64,000 nucleotides of DNA from Chryseobacterium koreense CCUG 49689 (GCF_001045435.1 NZ_LFNG01000001.1:62001-126000); one strand, 5' to 3'. Counted from the first letter of the stretch, positions 18,892 through 28,371 are shown. Program-made: numbers and translations. Notes: generated from the sequence alone by a model not told the origin.

Positions 18892-19113
18892 GGTTACTAA
18901 TTTTTGAAGTTAATTATTACGTTTTTGTTGGTCTCCGCAAAAAATCGACTTGAAACATGCACTAGTTTGCAGATGAAAATTCAATAAAAATCAATTATTT
19001 CAAATGATTTTCGCATCAATCTAAATTACAAAAAAATATCAAGTAGAATTAAAAATTTACTCCGTTTCGATAAAGCATAAGTTTATTTTTAATAAAATAG
19101 TCTATTAATCCGC

Positions 19114-19144
19114 CAAAAAAATCCCGACTCTTCAGCCGGGATTT
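19114..19144 (-). terminator. Rho-independent terminator of the membrane pyrophosphatase gene
   Basis: On the minus strand AAATCCCGGC (19144-19135) pairs with GTCGGGATTT (19128-19119), followed by a T run. It lies about 20 bases after the stop of the pyrophosphatase gene. Confidence 0.8.
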
Positions 19145-19164
19145 GTTATTGGAAAAGGTGTTTG

Positions 19165-21903
19165 TTACCAACTTAAAACACGAACAGCAATTCTTCTGTT
19201 TTGAGCTTTACATTCGTCTGTATCGTTTTCAGCACAAACCGGGAATTGTGAACCGTAACCTTCCGCTTCTATGCGATCAGCGGCAATTCCTAAGTTCATC
19301 AAATACAGTTTCGCACTTTGCGCACGGAGATTAGACAACGTTTTGTTGCTTTCTTCATTTCCTGTATTGTCAGTGTAACCTCCCAATTTTAGTTTTAAAG
19401 TTGGATATGCGGTAAGCAATTTCGCAATATTATCTAATTGGGTCTCAGAACCTGGATTCAGTTTTTCACTGTCTGTTTCGAAATAAAGATTTTCAATGGT
19501 GAACCATTTTTCTTTGTCTAACAAAGTGGGGTCTTTTTTATCAATTCCTTTTGCTAAAGATGCAATTTGGCTTGCTTCCCCAACATTCAAAATATCACCA
19601 TTCGGAAGTTTGATTGCAGTTGGGTTTCCTACTTGATAGACAAAATCACCACTTTCGCTTAAAGTCCCGGTTGGTTTGGCCAAATCGAACCCTGCCGAAT
19701 CTTCCGAAGTCGCAGAAGTTTCATGCGATGAAATTCCTGCTGATTTTTGAAGGGCTTCCAATTTTGCTTTGCGGTTTTGGTCGATTTGATCTTTGTGAAG
19801 AACCGCCAAAGTTGGTGCAATTACCAAGGAAACGATTGACATCAGTTTGATCAAAATGTTCATGGAAGGTCCAGAAGTATCTTTAAAAGGATCTCCCACT
19901 GTGTCACCAGTTACGGAAGCTTTATGTGGGTCAGAACCTTTGAAATAAGTTTTTCCGCTGATATCTACTCCTTTCTCGAAAGATTTCTTTGCATTATCCC
20001 AAGCTCCTCCTGCATTGTTTTGGAACATTCCCATCAAAACTCCGGAAACAGTTGCTCCAGCGAGGAAACCTCCCAAAACTTCTGGTCCGAAAATAAATCC
20101 AACCAAAAGTGGGGAAACGATTGCAATCGCTCCCGGCAAAAGCATTTTCTTAATGGATGCATCGGTAGAAATTGCCACACATTTTTCATATTCCGGGACG
20201 GCTTTCCCTTCCAAAATTCCAGGAATTTCGCGGAACTGGCGACGAACCTCCTCCACCATTGCCATCGCGGCTTTTCCTACCGCCGTAATCGCCAATGACG
20301 AGAAAATGAAAGGAATCATTCCACCGATAAACAATCCGGCCAAAACATCAGCTCTGTAAATATCAATTCCATCGATTCCCGCAATTCCCACGAAAGCCGC
20401 AAAAAGTGCCAAAGCAGTTAACGCTGCAGAAGCGATTGCAAAACCTTTCCCGGTTGCTGCGGTAGTATTTCCAACGGCATCCAAGATATCCGTTTTCTCC
20501 CGAACTTCTTTTGGCAACTCGCTCATTTCGGCGATTCCTCCTGCATTATCAGCAATTGGGCCAAACGCGTCTATTGCAAGCTGCATGGCTGTAGTTGCCA
20601 TCATTCCGGCTGCTGCGATCGCAACTCCGTAAAGTCCTGCACAGAGGTAAGAACCATAGATTCCACCCGCCAATACAATAATAGGCAAAAGTGTGGATTC
20701 CATTCCCACAGAAAGTCCACCGATAATGTTGGTTGCATGTCCTGTAGACGATTGTCTGACAATGCTTTTCACAGGGCGTTTTCCCATTGCAGTGTAATAT
20801 TCAGTGATGATGCTCATCAAAGTTCCTACTACCAAACCAACGATAATTGCCCCGTAAACTCCCATTTTAGTGAATTCGTGACCTCTTAAAGTCATGGTTT
20901 CCGGCATCAGATAATTGACCAGGAAATAGGATGAAATTGCAGTCAGAATGATACTTCCCCAGTTTCCAAAGTTCAAAGCGTTTTGAACAGGTGCGGTATC
21001 TAACTCGGTATGTTCCCCGATTTTTACAAATAAAGTTCCGATGATGGAGAACACGATTCCGGTTCCGGCAATCAACATCGGCAAAAGGATTGGCGCAAAA
21101 CCGCCAAACATGTCATTTGAAAAGGTTTCTCGACCTAAAACCATGGTCGCTAAAACGGTCGCTACATAAGAACCAAAAAGATCGGCTCCCATTCCGGCAA
21201 CATCACCTACATTATCTCCCACATTATCCGCAATAGTTGCAGGGTTTCTTGGATCATCTTCCGGAATTCCGGCTTCTACTTTTCCCACCAAATCGGCGCC
21301 CACATCGGCGGCTTTTGTATAGATTCCGCCCCCTACTCTTGCGAAAAGTGCGATGGATTCAGCTCCTAATGAGAAACCGGTAATGATTTCAATGGTCTTT
21401 TCCATTTCGTGGGTATCAACACCTGATCCCGGTGCAAAAATCTGTCTGATAACAATAAAGATAGTTCCTAAACCTAAAACAGCTAAGCCTGCAACTCCCA
21501 TTCCCATCACAGAACCTCCGGTGAATGAAACTTTCAATGCCTTTGATAAAGAGGTCTTGGCAGCTTCTGCTGTTCGAACATTTGATTTTGTGGCGATTTT
21601 CATCCCGATAAATCCCGCAGTTGCAGAAAGAACCGCTCCGAAAACGAATGCTATTCCAATGGACCAATGCGAATTGGAATTGGAGGCACCCATAACACCT
21701 AAGAGAATCGCAACAATGGCAACAAAATACAGCATAATTTTGTATTCTGCCTTTAAGAAAGCCATTGCTCCATCTGCGATGTGACCGCTGATTTCCTGCA
21801 TTCTCTCGTTTCCGGGGTTTTGCTTACTCACCCAAGAACTCTGTACGAATGTGTAAATCAGCGCAATAATACCGAAAATCGGTACTAGAATGAATAGATC
21901 CAT
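19165..21903 (-). CDS. hppA: K+-dependent ion-pumping membrane pyrophosphatase fused to a C-terminal OmpA-like domain
   Basis: A 912-residue fusion. Residues 1 to about 740 are a membrane pyrophosphatase, which couples PPi hydrolysis to H+ and/or Na+ export across the inner membrane. Motifs include [35 protein letters not shown] (split over the PPi site), and [14 protein letters not shown]. The segment [10 protein letters not shown] has Ala where K+-independent enzymes have Lys, so K+ dependence is expected. Residues from about 795 to 912 form an OmpA-like peptidoglycan-binding domain: [27 protein letters not shown] and QNRRIAVRV. Membrane pyrophosphatases have both ends outside the cytoplasm, so this domain would face the cell wall. 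A flexible charged linker with repeated Ser and Thr joins them. Confidence 0.93.
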   Translation of the reverse strand: MDLFILVPIFGIIALIYTFVQSSWVSKQNPGNERMQEISGHIADGAMAFLKAEYKIMLYFVAIVAILLGVMGASNSNSHWSIGIAFVFGAVLSATAGFIGMKIATKSNVRTAEAAKTSLSKALKVSFTGGSVMGMGVAGLAVLGLGTIFIVIRQIFAPGSGVDTHEMEKTIEIITGFSLGAESIALFARVGGGIYTKAADVGADLVGKVEAGIPEDDPRNPATIADNVGDNVGDVAGMGADLFGSYVATVLATMVLGRETFSNDMFGGFAPILLPMLIAGTGIVFSIIGTLFVKIGEHTELDTAPVQNALNFGNWGSIILTAISSYFLVNYLMPETMTLRGHEFTKMGVYGAIIVGLVVGTLMSIITEYYTAMGKRPVKSIVRQSSTGHATNIIGGLSVGMESTLLPIIVLAGGIYGSYLCAGLYGVAIAAAGMMATTAMQLAIDAFGPIADNAGGIAEMSELPKEVREKTDILDAVGNTTAATGKGFAIASAALTALALFAAFVGIAGIDGIDIYRADVLAGLFIGGMIPFIFSSLAITAVGKAAMAMVEEVRRQFREIPGILEGKAVPEYEKCVAISTDASIKKMLLPGAIAIVSPLLVGFIFGPEVLGGFLAGATVSGVLMGMFQNNAGGAWDNAKKSFEKGVDISGKTYFKGSDPHKASVTGDTVGDPFKDTSGPSMNILIKLMSIVSLVIAPTLAVLHKDQIDQNRKAKLEALQKSAGISSHETSATSEDSAGFDLAKPTGTLSESGDFVYQVGNPTAIKLPNGDILNVGEASQIASLAKGIDKKDPTLLDKEKWFTIENLYFETDSEKLNPGSETQLDNIAKLLTAYPTLKLKLGGYTDNTGNEESNKTLSNLRAQSAKLYLMNLGIAADRIEAEGYGSQFPVCAENDTDECKAQNRRIAVRVLSW

Positions 21904-21988
21904 AGATTATTATTTAATGTTAAATTTTGTTAACGAAAAGATTTTCCGAAAATACACAATTATTTTAAATTTTCAATGAAATTCAATA

Positions 21989-22021
21989 AAAAAATATAGG
22001 CAGATAATAATATCTGCCTAT
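21989..22021 (-). terminator. Rho-independent terminator after soluble pyrophosphatase
   Basis: A perfect 11-base stem, 22021-22011 with 22006-21996 on the minus strand, a 4-base loop and a T-rich tail. It separates ppa from the downstream membrane pyrophosphatase gene, so the two are separate transcription units. Confidence 0.85.
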
Positions 22022-22046
22022 GAAAATCGTAATTGCGGAATGTTAA

Positions 22047-22658
22047 TTATCCTCCGAATTTATTTGCGTAATCTCTCATCGATGCCATGATCACTTCCTT
22101 GGCTGCTTCAGATCCATAAACCTCCTGGATTCTGCACTTTGCGGGTTCATCCGGCAAGTTTTTATAAGTCAGAAAATAGTGCATCAATCTCTTCACTTCT
22201 GCTTGCGGGAGCTCGGAAATATCCCGAAAATGTCCGAAAGCATGATCTCCCTTCATCACGGCAACGATTTTGTCATCCGCCTCTCCTTTGTCAATCATCT
22301 TGAAACCGCCAATTGGGATAGCTTCCATCAACATTCCTCCAGAATGGATGTTGTGCGAACTCAGCACGCAGATATCCAGCGGATCCAAATCCCCTGAAGT
22401 CACGTCGTTTGCACCACTTTCAATCGCCAGATCTCTCACTTCATCGTGGCAATAAGTTCTTGGAATAAATCCATAAAGCGCAGGAATAATGTTCGAAAAC
22501 TGTTGCGGTCGGTCCACTTTCAAATATCCGCTGGACTTATCTACTTCATATTTAATGGTGTCTGACGGAACGATTTCTATAAAAACGTTTACCACATTGG
22601 GAACATCCTCTCCTGCTGTGATTCCATGCCATGGATGGGCTTTAAAATTTGGTATCAT
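22047..22658 (-). CDS. ppa: Soluble inorganic pyrophosphatase (family I)
   Basis: A 203-residue cytosolic Mg2+-dependent enzyme that hydrolyses PPi to phosphate, pulling biosynthetic reactions forward. The family I signature GDLDPLDICVL is present near residue 91, along with IEIVPSDTIKYEVDK, YGFIPRTYCHD and DHAFGHFRDISELP. It is the last gene of a probable minus-strand operon (radC, an acyltransferase-like gene, a small membrane protein, ppa), with only 9 bases to the preceding gene. The neighbouring membrane pyrophosphatase uses the same substrate, so the cell has both a wasteful and an energy-conserving route side by side. Confidence 0.94.
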   Translation of the reverse strand: MIPNFKAHPWHGITAGEDVPNVVNVFIEIVPSDTIKYEVDKSSGYLKVDRPQQFSNIIPALYGFIPRTYCHDEVRDLAIESGANDVTSGDLDPLDICVLSSHNIHSGGMLMEAIPIGGFKMIDKGEADDKIVAVMKGDHAFGHFRDISELPQAEVKRLMHYFLTYKNLPDEPAKCRIQEVYGSEAAKEVIMASMRDYANKFGG

Positions 22659-22667
22659 TACTTCTTT

Positions 22668-23177
22668 TTAATTAATAATCAGGTTTTCTTTTCTTAAATC
22701 ATCTAGCGTTTGCGAAATATAATCCTCGCCATTCACATAATTCATTAAAAATACAGTTTTAAATTCCTGCAAAGTAGCATCATTACTAATGCTGTCATAA
22801 GTTTTGTGCAATAGGTGGATCACATTATTTTTGCTGGTCACTACATTTGACCAAGAAATTTTTGACAGGTAAAGTTGCTGTGAAGCATTGTATTCAAACT
22901 CTTCATTAATGGTTTTCTCGGTGAGAAAAAGAAATTCGTGAACTGCCAAATTCGGATCAAATTTGGTGACCAGATTGGCCGGTTTCAGACGCTCCAGATA
23001 GAGTGTCAACCTTTCGTAGGCATGAATCCTCTGCTCAGAAGAACCCTTTATTGCCTGCATTTTCAGCTCCTGATTTTTCAACGAGATAAAGTTGAATACA
23101 AAATGTCTGAACAGAAACAGAAAAGGCACCGCGATCAGCAGCACGAATGCATAAGGCAAATAAGGCGAATCAATCAT
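22668..23177 (-). CDS. Conserved-looking protein with one N-terminal membrane segment
   Basis: A 169-residue protein of unknown function. Residues 9-29 form one strong membrane helix (AFVLLIAVPFLFLFRHFVF), followed by a Lys/Gln/Glu-rich helical stretch (LKNQELKMQAIKGSSEQR, then HAYERLTLYLERLKP) and a largely helical cytoplasmic domain. The pattern, a short anchor with a coiled helical body, is one I associate with unnamed flavobacterial proteins. It lies between the acyltransferase-like gene (39 bases) and ppa (9 bases), so it is probably co-transcribed with both. I assign no role. Confidence 0.65.
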   Translation of the reverse strand: MIDSPYLPYAFVLLIAVPFLFLFRHFVFNFISLKNQELKMQAIKGSSEQRIHAYERLTLYLERLKPANLVTKFDPNLAVHEFLFLTEKTINEEFEYNASQQLYLSKISWSNVVTSKNNVIHLLHKTYDSISNDATLQEFKTVFLMNYVNGEDYISQTLDDLRKENLIIN

Positions 23178-23216
23178 CCAGATTTTGTTTGAGGGTGCAA
23201 AATTACTAATTATTTG

Positions 23217-24092
23217 CTACTTTTTAAAGAAGTGGGCCATCAAATCCTTTACGGAATTTTCGATCACGGCATATTCCTGCAGCTGAGACCCGAAACTTTT
23301 GAAGAAAACCTCTATTCCACGGATATTTCCACCCATGAAACTAAAGGATTTCTCGGAAATATGCTCTTTCAAAATCCGATCGATAAGGAAAGATGCGCCG
23401 TTATCATCACGAAAACGTTCGTCATTGATCAATCCCAGCAATGAAAAATTGGTTTCTTCTTCAATCACGATCGCGAGATTTGTCAAGTCGGAATCTTTAC
23501 ATGAACCGAATATTCGCAGGATTTTTCTTTCATCCAGAAAGTGAAGAAATCTCAGGAATTTTTCCTGATCATTTTTCTTATCCAACCCCTTAAAGTTATT
23601 ATTAATAAAATCAATATTTTGACTTAATGGGAATTCTTTGAAATGGAGATACTGTGCGGTTTTCACGGTGGATTTTCGACCTTTGAAATAATGCTTTCTC
23701 AACTGCAGATATTCGGTAGGCTGAATCCAGTAATTCTTTTTGGTTTTTAATTTGGAATCAAAAGAATTTTGAAAATTAAAGGAATAGGTCAAAATCCGGA
23801 AATGCTTTTGAAGATAATCCAAAAATTTCTGTTCAATCACTGGATTTTTCTCAGGCCCAAATATCCCCAATTGCTGGCAAAAAAGCGGCATCACCACAAA
23901 GCGGAATCCAAACTTTTCCTTTATTGGAACAGGCATCACGAATCGATAATCTTCAAAAATCAAAAGTTCCCATTTTTCGCAAAGTTCGTCCAGGATTTCC
24001 ATTCTTGCATGGAAATTTTTCTGAACAGAATTTTCAATGCAGTGGGAATATTTTTGGAAATCTATTTCGTGATATTTCAGCTTATTGATCAT
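23217..24092 (-). CDS. Putative FemAB/GNAT-like acyltransferase of unknown substrate
   Basis: A 291-residue protein without signal peptide or membrane helices. The C-terminal half has features of the GNAT/FemAB fold: LTNLAIVIEEETNFSLLGL, then LIDRILKEHI and FSFMGGNIRGIEVFFKSFGS near residues 245-272, where the glycine turn and the 'sFG' ending resemble acyl-CoA N-acyltransferases. The N-terminal half (RFVMPVPIKEKFGFRFVVMPLFCQQLGIFGP) resembles the first domain of such two-domain proteins. I used ATG 24092, which overlaps the radC stop by four bases (ATGA), indicating translational coupling. It could modify a protein, peptidoglycan precursor or lipid; the assignment is a fold-level guess. Confidence 0.6.
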   Translation of the reverse strand: MINKLKYHEIDFQKYSHCIENSVQKNFHARMEILDELCEKWELLIFEDYRFVMPVPIKEKFGFRFVVMPLFCQQLGIFGPEKNPVIEQKFLDYLQKHFRILTYSFNFQNSFDSKLKTKKNYWIQPTEYLQLRKHYFKGRKSTVKTAQYLHFKEFPLSQNIDFINNNFKGLDKKNDQEKFLRFLHFLDERKILRIFGSCKDSDLTNLAIVIEEETNFSLLGLINDERFRDDNGASFLIDRILKEHISEKSFSFMGGNIRGIEVFFKSFGSQLQEYAVIENSVKDLMAHFFKK

Positions 24093-24766
24093 AATAATCC
24101 TTCTTCTGCAAAACTGAACCACGAATTTTGGGTGATGATCAGGTGATCAAGCAGTTTAATGTTTAGTACTTTTCCGGCTTGCGAAATCTGCTTCGTAATA
24201 TTCAGATCATCCTGACTGGGTTTCAAATTTCCCGACGGATGATTATGTGCCACAATGATTCCGGTTGCGAAATTTTCGAGTGCGGTTTTGAACAAAATCC
24301 TTATATCCACCACGGACTGGTTGATTCCGCCCGAAGTCAATCGTGATTTCAGCAAAATCTTATTACTTTGGTTCAAGAAGATTGCCCAAAACTCCTCGGT
24401 CTGCAAATCCCCCATGAAAGGGTGCAAAATCCGATAGGTGTCCTCGCTATTGGTGACCTGGATTTTATTTGGGACTTCTTGCGCCGCTCTTCTACTTCCA
24501 ATTTCCAGCGCGGTGAGGATTTCTATCGCCTTTACCGGTCCTATTCCTTTGAATTTGGACAGATCTTTTACCGACAATTTCGCTAATTCATGCCAATTAT
24601 GATCTACGGATTTCAAAATCCTTCGCGCCAATTCCACCGCGGATTCCTCCTGATGTCCCATTTTGATGATGATTGCCAATAATTCGGCATCAGAAAGTGC
24701 GTTCTTGCCTTTCAGCAGGAACTTCTCTCTAGGTCGGTCATCTTCAGCCAGGAATTTTATCGACAT
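24089..24766 (-). CDS. radC: RadC family JAB-domain protein
   Basis: A 225-residue RadC-type protein. The N-terminal part carries a helix-hairpin-helix (LSKFKGIGPVKAIEIL, residues 69-84). The C-terminal MPN/JAB domain contains the JAMM zinc motif H174, H176 and D187 in AHNHPSGNLKPSQDD, with an upstream Glu in QTEEFWAIF. RadC was once called a DNA repair protein, but its biochemical role is not settled. This is the first gene of the probable operon radC, acyltransferase-like gene, membrane protein, ppa. It follows the LolD-like gene by 58 bases on the same strand and may be read through from it. Confidence 0.93.
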   Translation of the reverse strand: MSIKFLAEDDRPREKFLLKGKNALSDAELLAIIIKMGHQEESAVELARRILKSVDHNWHELAKLSVKDLSKFKGIGPVKAIEILTALEIGSRRAAQEVPNKIQVTNSEDTYRILHPFMGDLQTEEFWAIFLNQSNKILLKSRLTSGGINQSVVDIRILFKTALENFATGIIVAHNHPSGNLKPSQDDLNITKQISQAGKVLNIKLLDHLIITQNSWFSFAEEGLL

Positions 24767-24824
24767 TTCAATTCGCTTGAATATTTTCTTAATGGAACTC
24801 TAAAATAATAAACTACTCTACCAC

Positions 24825-25490
24825 TTAAATAATTAGTCCGTCCTTCATCACCAACTTCCTATCTGTGGTTTCCGCGAGGTGCGTGTTATGCGTCACGATA
24901 ACGAAGGTTTGGTTGTATTTATCTCTTAAATCGAAGAAAAGCTGGTGCAGATCATCGGCGTTTTTTGAATCCAAGTTTCCCGTGGGTTCATCAGCAAAAA
25001 TGATTTTTGGGGAATTGATCAAAGCTCTAGCAACCGCAGTTCGCTGAGCTTCTCCTCCTGACATTTCGCTAGGTTTGTGGTGAAGCCGGTGTGCAATATT
25101 CAGATCCTCAAATAGTGAATAGGCCTTTTCTAAAGATTCCCTTTCGTTTTTCCCCGAAATCTTCGTGGGAAGAAGTACGTTCTCCAACGCGGTAAACTCC
25201 GGTAAAAGTTGGTGAAACTGAAAAACGAATCCAATATTTTCATTTCTGAATTTAGAGAGTTGGCGGTCATTCATTTCAATAAAGGAATTTCCGGCTAAAG
25301 CAATCTGAGTCCCGAAAGCTTTTGGATCAGTCGGTGAATCGAGGGTACCCAGAATTTGCAGCAACGTAGATTTTCCCGCACCGGATTCGCCAACGATCGA
25401 AACTACCTCTCCTTCCAAAATATGGATATCCACCCCTTTTAAGACTTCCAAATCACCGTAGGATTTGTGTATATTTTTCGCTCTGATCAT
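24825..25490 (-). CDS. ABC transporter ATPase, LolD-like
   Basis: A 221-residue ATP-binding subunit. It has Walker A GESGAGKST near residues 35-43, a Q-loop VFQFHQLLPEFTALENVLLP, the signature MSGGEAQR, Walker B KIIFADEPTGNLDS and the switch His in VIVTHN. The Q-loop and DEPTGNLDS pattern are those of the LolD/MacB/FtsE group, most like LolD, which powers release of lipoproteins from the inner membrane for transfer to LolA. No permease is adjacent, which is usual for this gene in flavobacteria, where the permease lies elsewhere. ATG 25490 was preferred to a TTG three codons upstream. Confidence 0.88.
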   Translation of the reverse strand: MIRAKNIHKSYGDLEVLKGVDIHILEGEVVSIVGESGAGKSTLLQILGTLDSPTDPKAFGTQIALAGNSFIEMNDRQLSKFRNENIGFVFQFHQLLPEFTALENVLLPTKISGKNERESLEKAYSLFEDLNIAHRLHHKPSEMSGGEAQRTAVARALINSPKIIFADEPTGNLDSKNADDLHQLFFDLRDKYNQTFVIVTHNTHLAETTDRKLVMKDGLII

Positions 25491-25547
25491 AAGTTTCAAA
25501 AATAGTGATTTTGATTGAAACTATTTCATAAATGGTTCGGGTTTTAA

Positions 25548-25585
25548 GAAAAAACCCTTTCAGTATTCGAAATATTGAAAGGGTT
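25548..25585 (-). terminator. Rho-independent terminator of the pyruvate dehydrogenase operon
   Basis: On the minus strand AAACCCTTTCA (25585-25575) pairs with TGAAAGGGTTT (25562-25552); the stem extends further with one G-U pair and ends in a T run. It lies about 50 bases after the E2 stop codon and isolates it from the LolD-like gene. Confidence 0.8.
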
Positions 25586-25632
25586 TGAATAGGTACAGCG
25601 TTCACTGATTGAAGCGCTAGTAATGCACTAAA

Positions 25633-27267
25633 TTATAGCAGCAAAGTCAAAGGCTGCTCCAAATAAGTTCTCAAAGTTTGAAGGAATTGTGCTCCCGTCG
25701 CACCATCAACAACTCTATGATCACAAGCCAATGAAAGTTTCATGGTATTTCCTACCACGATTTGTCCGTTTTTCACGATTGGTTTTTCAATGATTGCTCC
25801 TACAGAAAGAATTGCCGAGTTCGGCTGGTTGATAATGGAAGTAAAAGTTTCAATTCCAAACATTCCAAGGTTGGAAACGGAGAATGTGGATCCTTCCATT
25901 TCATTGGCTTTCAAGCCTTTCGATTTTGCTCTTCCCGCCATGTCTTTTACCGAAGCAGAGATTTGGTTGTAGTTCATCTGATCCGCGTTTTTTAGCACCG
26001 GAACGACCAATCCGTCTGGAATTGCTACGGCAACTCCTACATTGATATTTCCGTGGTGGATGATCTTATCTCCTGCCCAAGACGAATTCACTTGCGGATG
26101 CTTTCTCAAAGCCATCGCGGTTGCTTTGATCACCATATCGTTGAAAGAAATTTTGGTATCCGGCAAAGTATTGATTTCTTTTCTTGCCTCGATCGCTTTA
26201 TCCATGTTGATTTCCACCATTAAATAATAGTGCGGTGCAGAGAATTTGCTTTCTGCGAGTCGTTTAGCGATAATGTTTCTTACTTGCGAATTAGGAGTTT
26301 CGGAATCTTCTCCCTGAACAAAATTCATTGCCGGTGCAACTGTGGCTATCACCGGTGCTGCTGCAGATTTCTCAGCAACTTGTCCTGAACTTGGTTTAAA
26401 TTCTTCGATATCTTTTTTCACGATTCTTCCGTTTTCGCCGGATCCTTTCACATCATAGACATTGATTCCTTTTTCTTCAGCCATTTTTCTGGCCAAAGGT
26501 GAAATTGCTAAACGGCTTTCAGCTGCTGATGTTTGGCTTTTGGCTTCCGGCTGCGCAGATTTTTGATCCCCGGATTTTGGTGCGGACTGCTGATTGGTTG
26601 CTGCTGATCGTTTTTGACCGCCTCCCGCAATAATCGCGGAAATGTCAGTTCCTTCCGGACCGATGATTGCGAGAATGGTATCTACAGGACTTGCTCCTCC
26701 TTCCTCTACACTTCTGTAAAGCAGGGTTCCTTTTACTTCGGCTTCAAAATCCTGAACGGCTTTATCGGTTTCAATTTCTGCCAAGATATCTCCTTCTTTC
26801 ACAGCGTCGCCAATGTTTTTGTGCCATTTGGCAACTTTACCCTCAGTCATCGTGTCAGATAATCTCGGCATGGTAATCACTTCCACACCTGCTGGAATTT
26901 CTGCATTGGTTTGCTCTAGGTCAGCGGATTCTCCTTCAGTTTTGTCTTCCTTTTCGTTTTTCACGTCGGCTGTTTTTTCGGAGACCCCTGCATTTGCATT
27001 TCCGCCTAATAGTGCTGAAATATCTTCGCCTTCTTTGCCGATGATCGCCAGAATAGAATCCACCGGCGATGATCCTCCTTCTTCGGTTCCAATATACAAA
27101 AGGGTTCCGTTCACTTCGGATTCGAAGTCCTGAACGGCTTTATCAGTTTCTATTTCTGCTAAAACATCGCCTTCTTTTACGGAATCTCCCACTTTTTTGT
27201 GCCATTTCGACACTTTACCATCCGTCATTGTATCGGAAAGACGGGGCATTGTAATAACTTCTGCCAT
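25633..27267 (-). CDS. pdhC: Pyruvate dehydrogenase E2, dihydrolipoyl acetyltransferase, two lipoyl domains
   Basis: A 544-residue core enzyme of the pyruvate dehydrogenase complex. Two near-identical lipoyl domains begin MPRLSDTMTDGKV and MPRLSDTMTEGKV; the lipoylated lysines are K43 and K169 in the ETDKAVQDFE motif. A linker rich in Ala, Ser, Gln and Lys leads to a peripheral subunit-binding domain (ISPLARKMAEEKGINVYDVKG) and the catalytic domain, ending with the active-site motif CDHRVVDGATGAQF. It moves acetyl groups from E1 to CoA. ATG 27267 starts exactly at the first lipoyl domain; an upstream TTG would add 23 unlikely residues. It follows E1 alpha by 83 bases on the same strand. Confidence 0.95.
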   Translation of the reverse strand: MAEVITMPRLSDTMTDGKVSKWHKKVGDSVKEGDVLAEIETDKAVQDFESEVNGTLLYIGTEEGGSSPVDSILAIIGKEGEDISALLGGNANAGVSEKTADVKNEKEDKTEGESADLEQTNAEIPAGVEVITMPRLSDTMTEGKVAKWHKNIGDAVKEGDILAEIETDKAVQDFEAEVKGTLLYRSVEEGGASPVDTILAIIGPEGTDISAIIAGGGQKRSAATNQQSAPKSGDQKSAQPEAKSQTSAAESRLAISPLARKMAEEKGINVYDVKGSGENGRIVKKDIEEFKPSSGQVAEKSAAAPVIATVAPAMNFVQGEDSETPNSQVRNIIAKRLAESKFSAPHYYLMVEINMDKAIEARKEINTLPDTKISFNDMVIKATAMALRKHPQVNSSWAGDKIIHHGNINVGVAVAIPDGLVVPVLKNADQMNYNQISASVKDMAGRAKSKGLKANEMEGSTFSVSNLGMFGIETFTSIINQPNSAILSVGAIIEKPIVKNGQIVVGNTMKLSLACDHRVVDGATGAQFLQTLRTYLEQPLTLLL

Positions 27268-27350
27268 AAGATATCTAGATTTGAACTTTGAAATTTGAGA
27301 TTTGAGGCGGATTTCCTTCCACTGCCCAAATAACAAACATTAAACTATTT

Positions 27351-28352
27351 TTAATTTTCTAATTTATCCAAGAATGGATAATCTTCCTGTGCATATACAT
27401 ATTCGTAAACTTTCTCAGGATCTGGGAATGGAGAGTTTTCCATGAAATCGACACACTCTTCCACAAAATCTCTTGATTTCTCATCGATGGCGTTTAACTC
27501 CTCTTCGGTCGCCCAGTTATGATCCAGAATTCTTTTTTTCACGATTTCGATTGGATCACCTTTCTTATATTCTGAAACCTCGTCTTTTGTTCGGTATGGT
27601 TCCGCATCAGACATAGAGTGACCTCTGTATCGGTAAGTTCTGGCCTCGATGAAGGTAGGTCCATCACCTCTTCTTGCTCGTTCGATAGCTTCATAAGCAG
27701 CCTCGGCAACTTTTTCAGGATCCATAGCATCCACAGGAAGACACGGCATTTCGTAGCCAAGACCTAATTTATAGATGTCTTCGTGGTTTGCAGTTCTTTT
27801 CACAGAAGTTCCCATCGCATACTGGTTATTTTCAACTACGAAAACCACCGGAAGTTTCCAGTTCATCGCCATGTTGAAAGTTTCGTGAAGCGAACCTTGC
27901 CGCGAAGCGCCATCTCCGAAGAAACAGATATTTACTCCACCTGTTTCGAAATATTTATCTGCGAATGCAATTCCAGCTCCCAAAGGAATTTGACCGCCCA
28001 CGATTCCGTGACCACCATAAAATCTTTTTTCTTTGCTGAAAATGTGCATAGAGCCTCCCATTCCTCCAGAGGTTCCGGTAGCTTTTCCACAAAGTTCAGC
28101 AAGGATTCTTTTCGGGTCCACTCCCATCGCCATTGGATGGATATGGCAACGGTAAGCAGTGATCATGCTGTCTTTCGTCATATCCATTGCATGCACAAAA
28201 CCTGCGGGAATTGCTTCCTGACCATTGTATAAATGTAAAAACCCTCTGATTTTTTGTTTTAGGTAAAGAGAACGGCATTTGTCTTCAAACCTTCTCCACA
28301 TCGTCATTTCTTCGTACCATTTAAGGTAAACTTCTTTTGAAAATTCTTTCAT
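27351..28352 (-). CDS. pdhA: Pyruvate dehydrogenase E1 alpha subunit
   Basis: A 333-residue thiamine-diphosphate enzyme subunit. The ThDP motif runs from FFGDGASRQGSLHE to VVFVVENNQYAMGTS near residues 145-180, and the phosphorylation-loop region RYRGHSMSDAEPYRTKDE is present as in E1 alpha proteins. With the beta subunit it decarboxylates pyruvate and acetylates the lipoyl arm of E2, encoded next. The beta subunit is not next to it, unlike in many bacteria. ATG 28352 gives MKEFSKEVYLKWYEEM; the longer frame upstream runs through the promoter. The other E1 in the window (13945-16017) is an alpha-beta fusion. Confidence 0.95.
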   Translation of the reverse strand: MKEFSKEVYLKWYEEMTMWRRFEDKCRSLYLKQKIRGFLHLYNGQEAIPAGFVHAMDMTKDSMITAYRCHIHPMAMGVDPKRILAELCGKATGTSGGMGGSMHIFSKEKRFYGGHGIVGGQIPLGAGIAFADKYFETGGVNICFFGDGASRQGSLHETFNMAMNWKLPVVFVVENNQYAMGTSVKRTANHEDIYKLGLGYEMPCLPVDAMDPEKVAEAAYEAIERARRGDGPTFIEARTYRYRGHSMSDAEPYRTKDEVSEYKKGDPIEIVKKRILDHNWATEEELNAIDEKSRDFVEECVDFMENSPFPDPEKVYEYVYAQEDYPFLDKLEN

Positions 28353-28371
28353 GCTTGTTGAAAATATGTTG

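Noticed and set aside
21353-21784. 143-codon plus-strand frame inside the membrane pyrophosphatase gene
   Set aside because: It is antisense to conserved membrane helices and is Pro/Ala/Thr-rich because it mirrors their codons.
26614-26876. Repeated sequence blocks within the pyruvate dehydrogenase E2 gene
   Set aside because: They are explained by the two lipoyl domains of E2 and are not a mobile or tandem repeat element.
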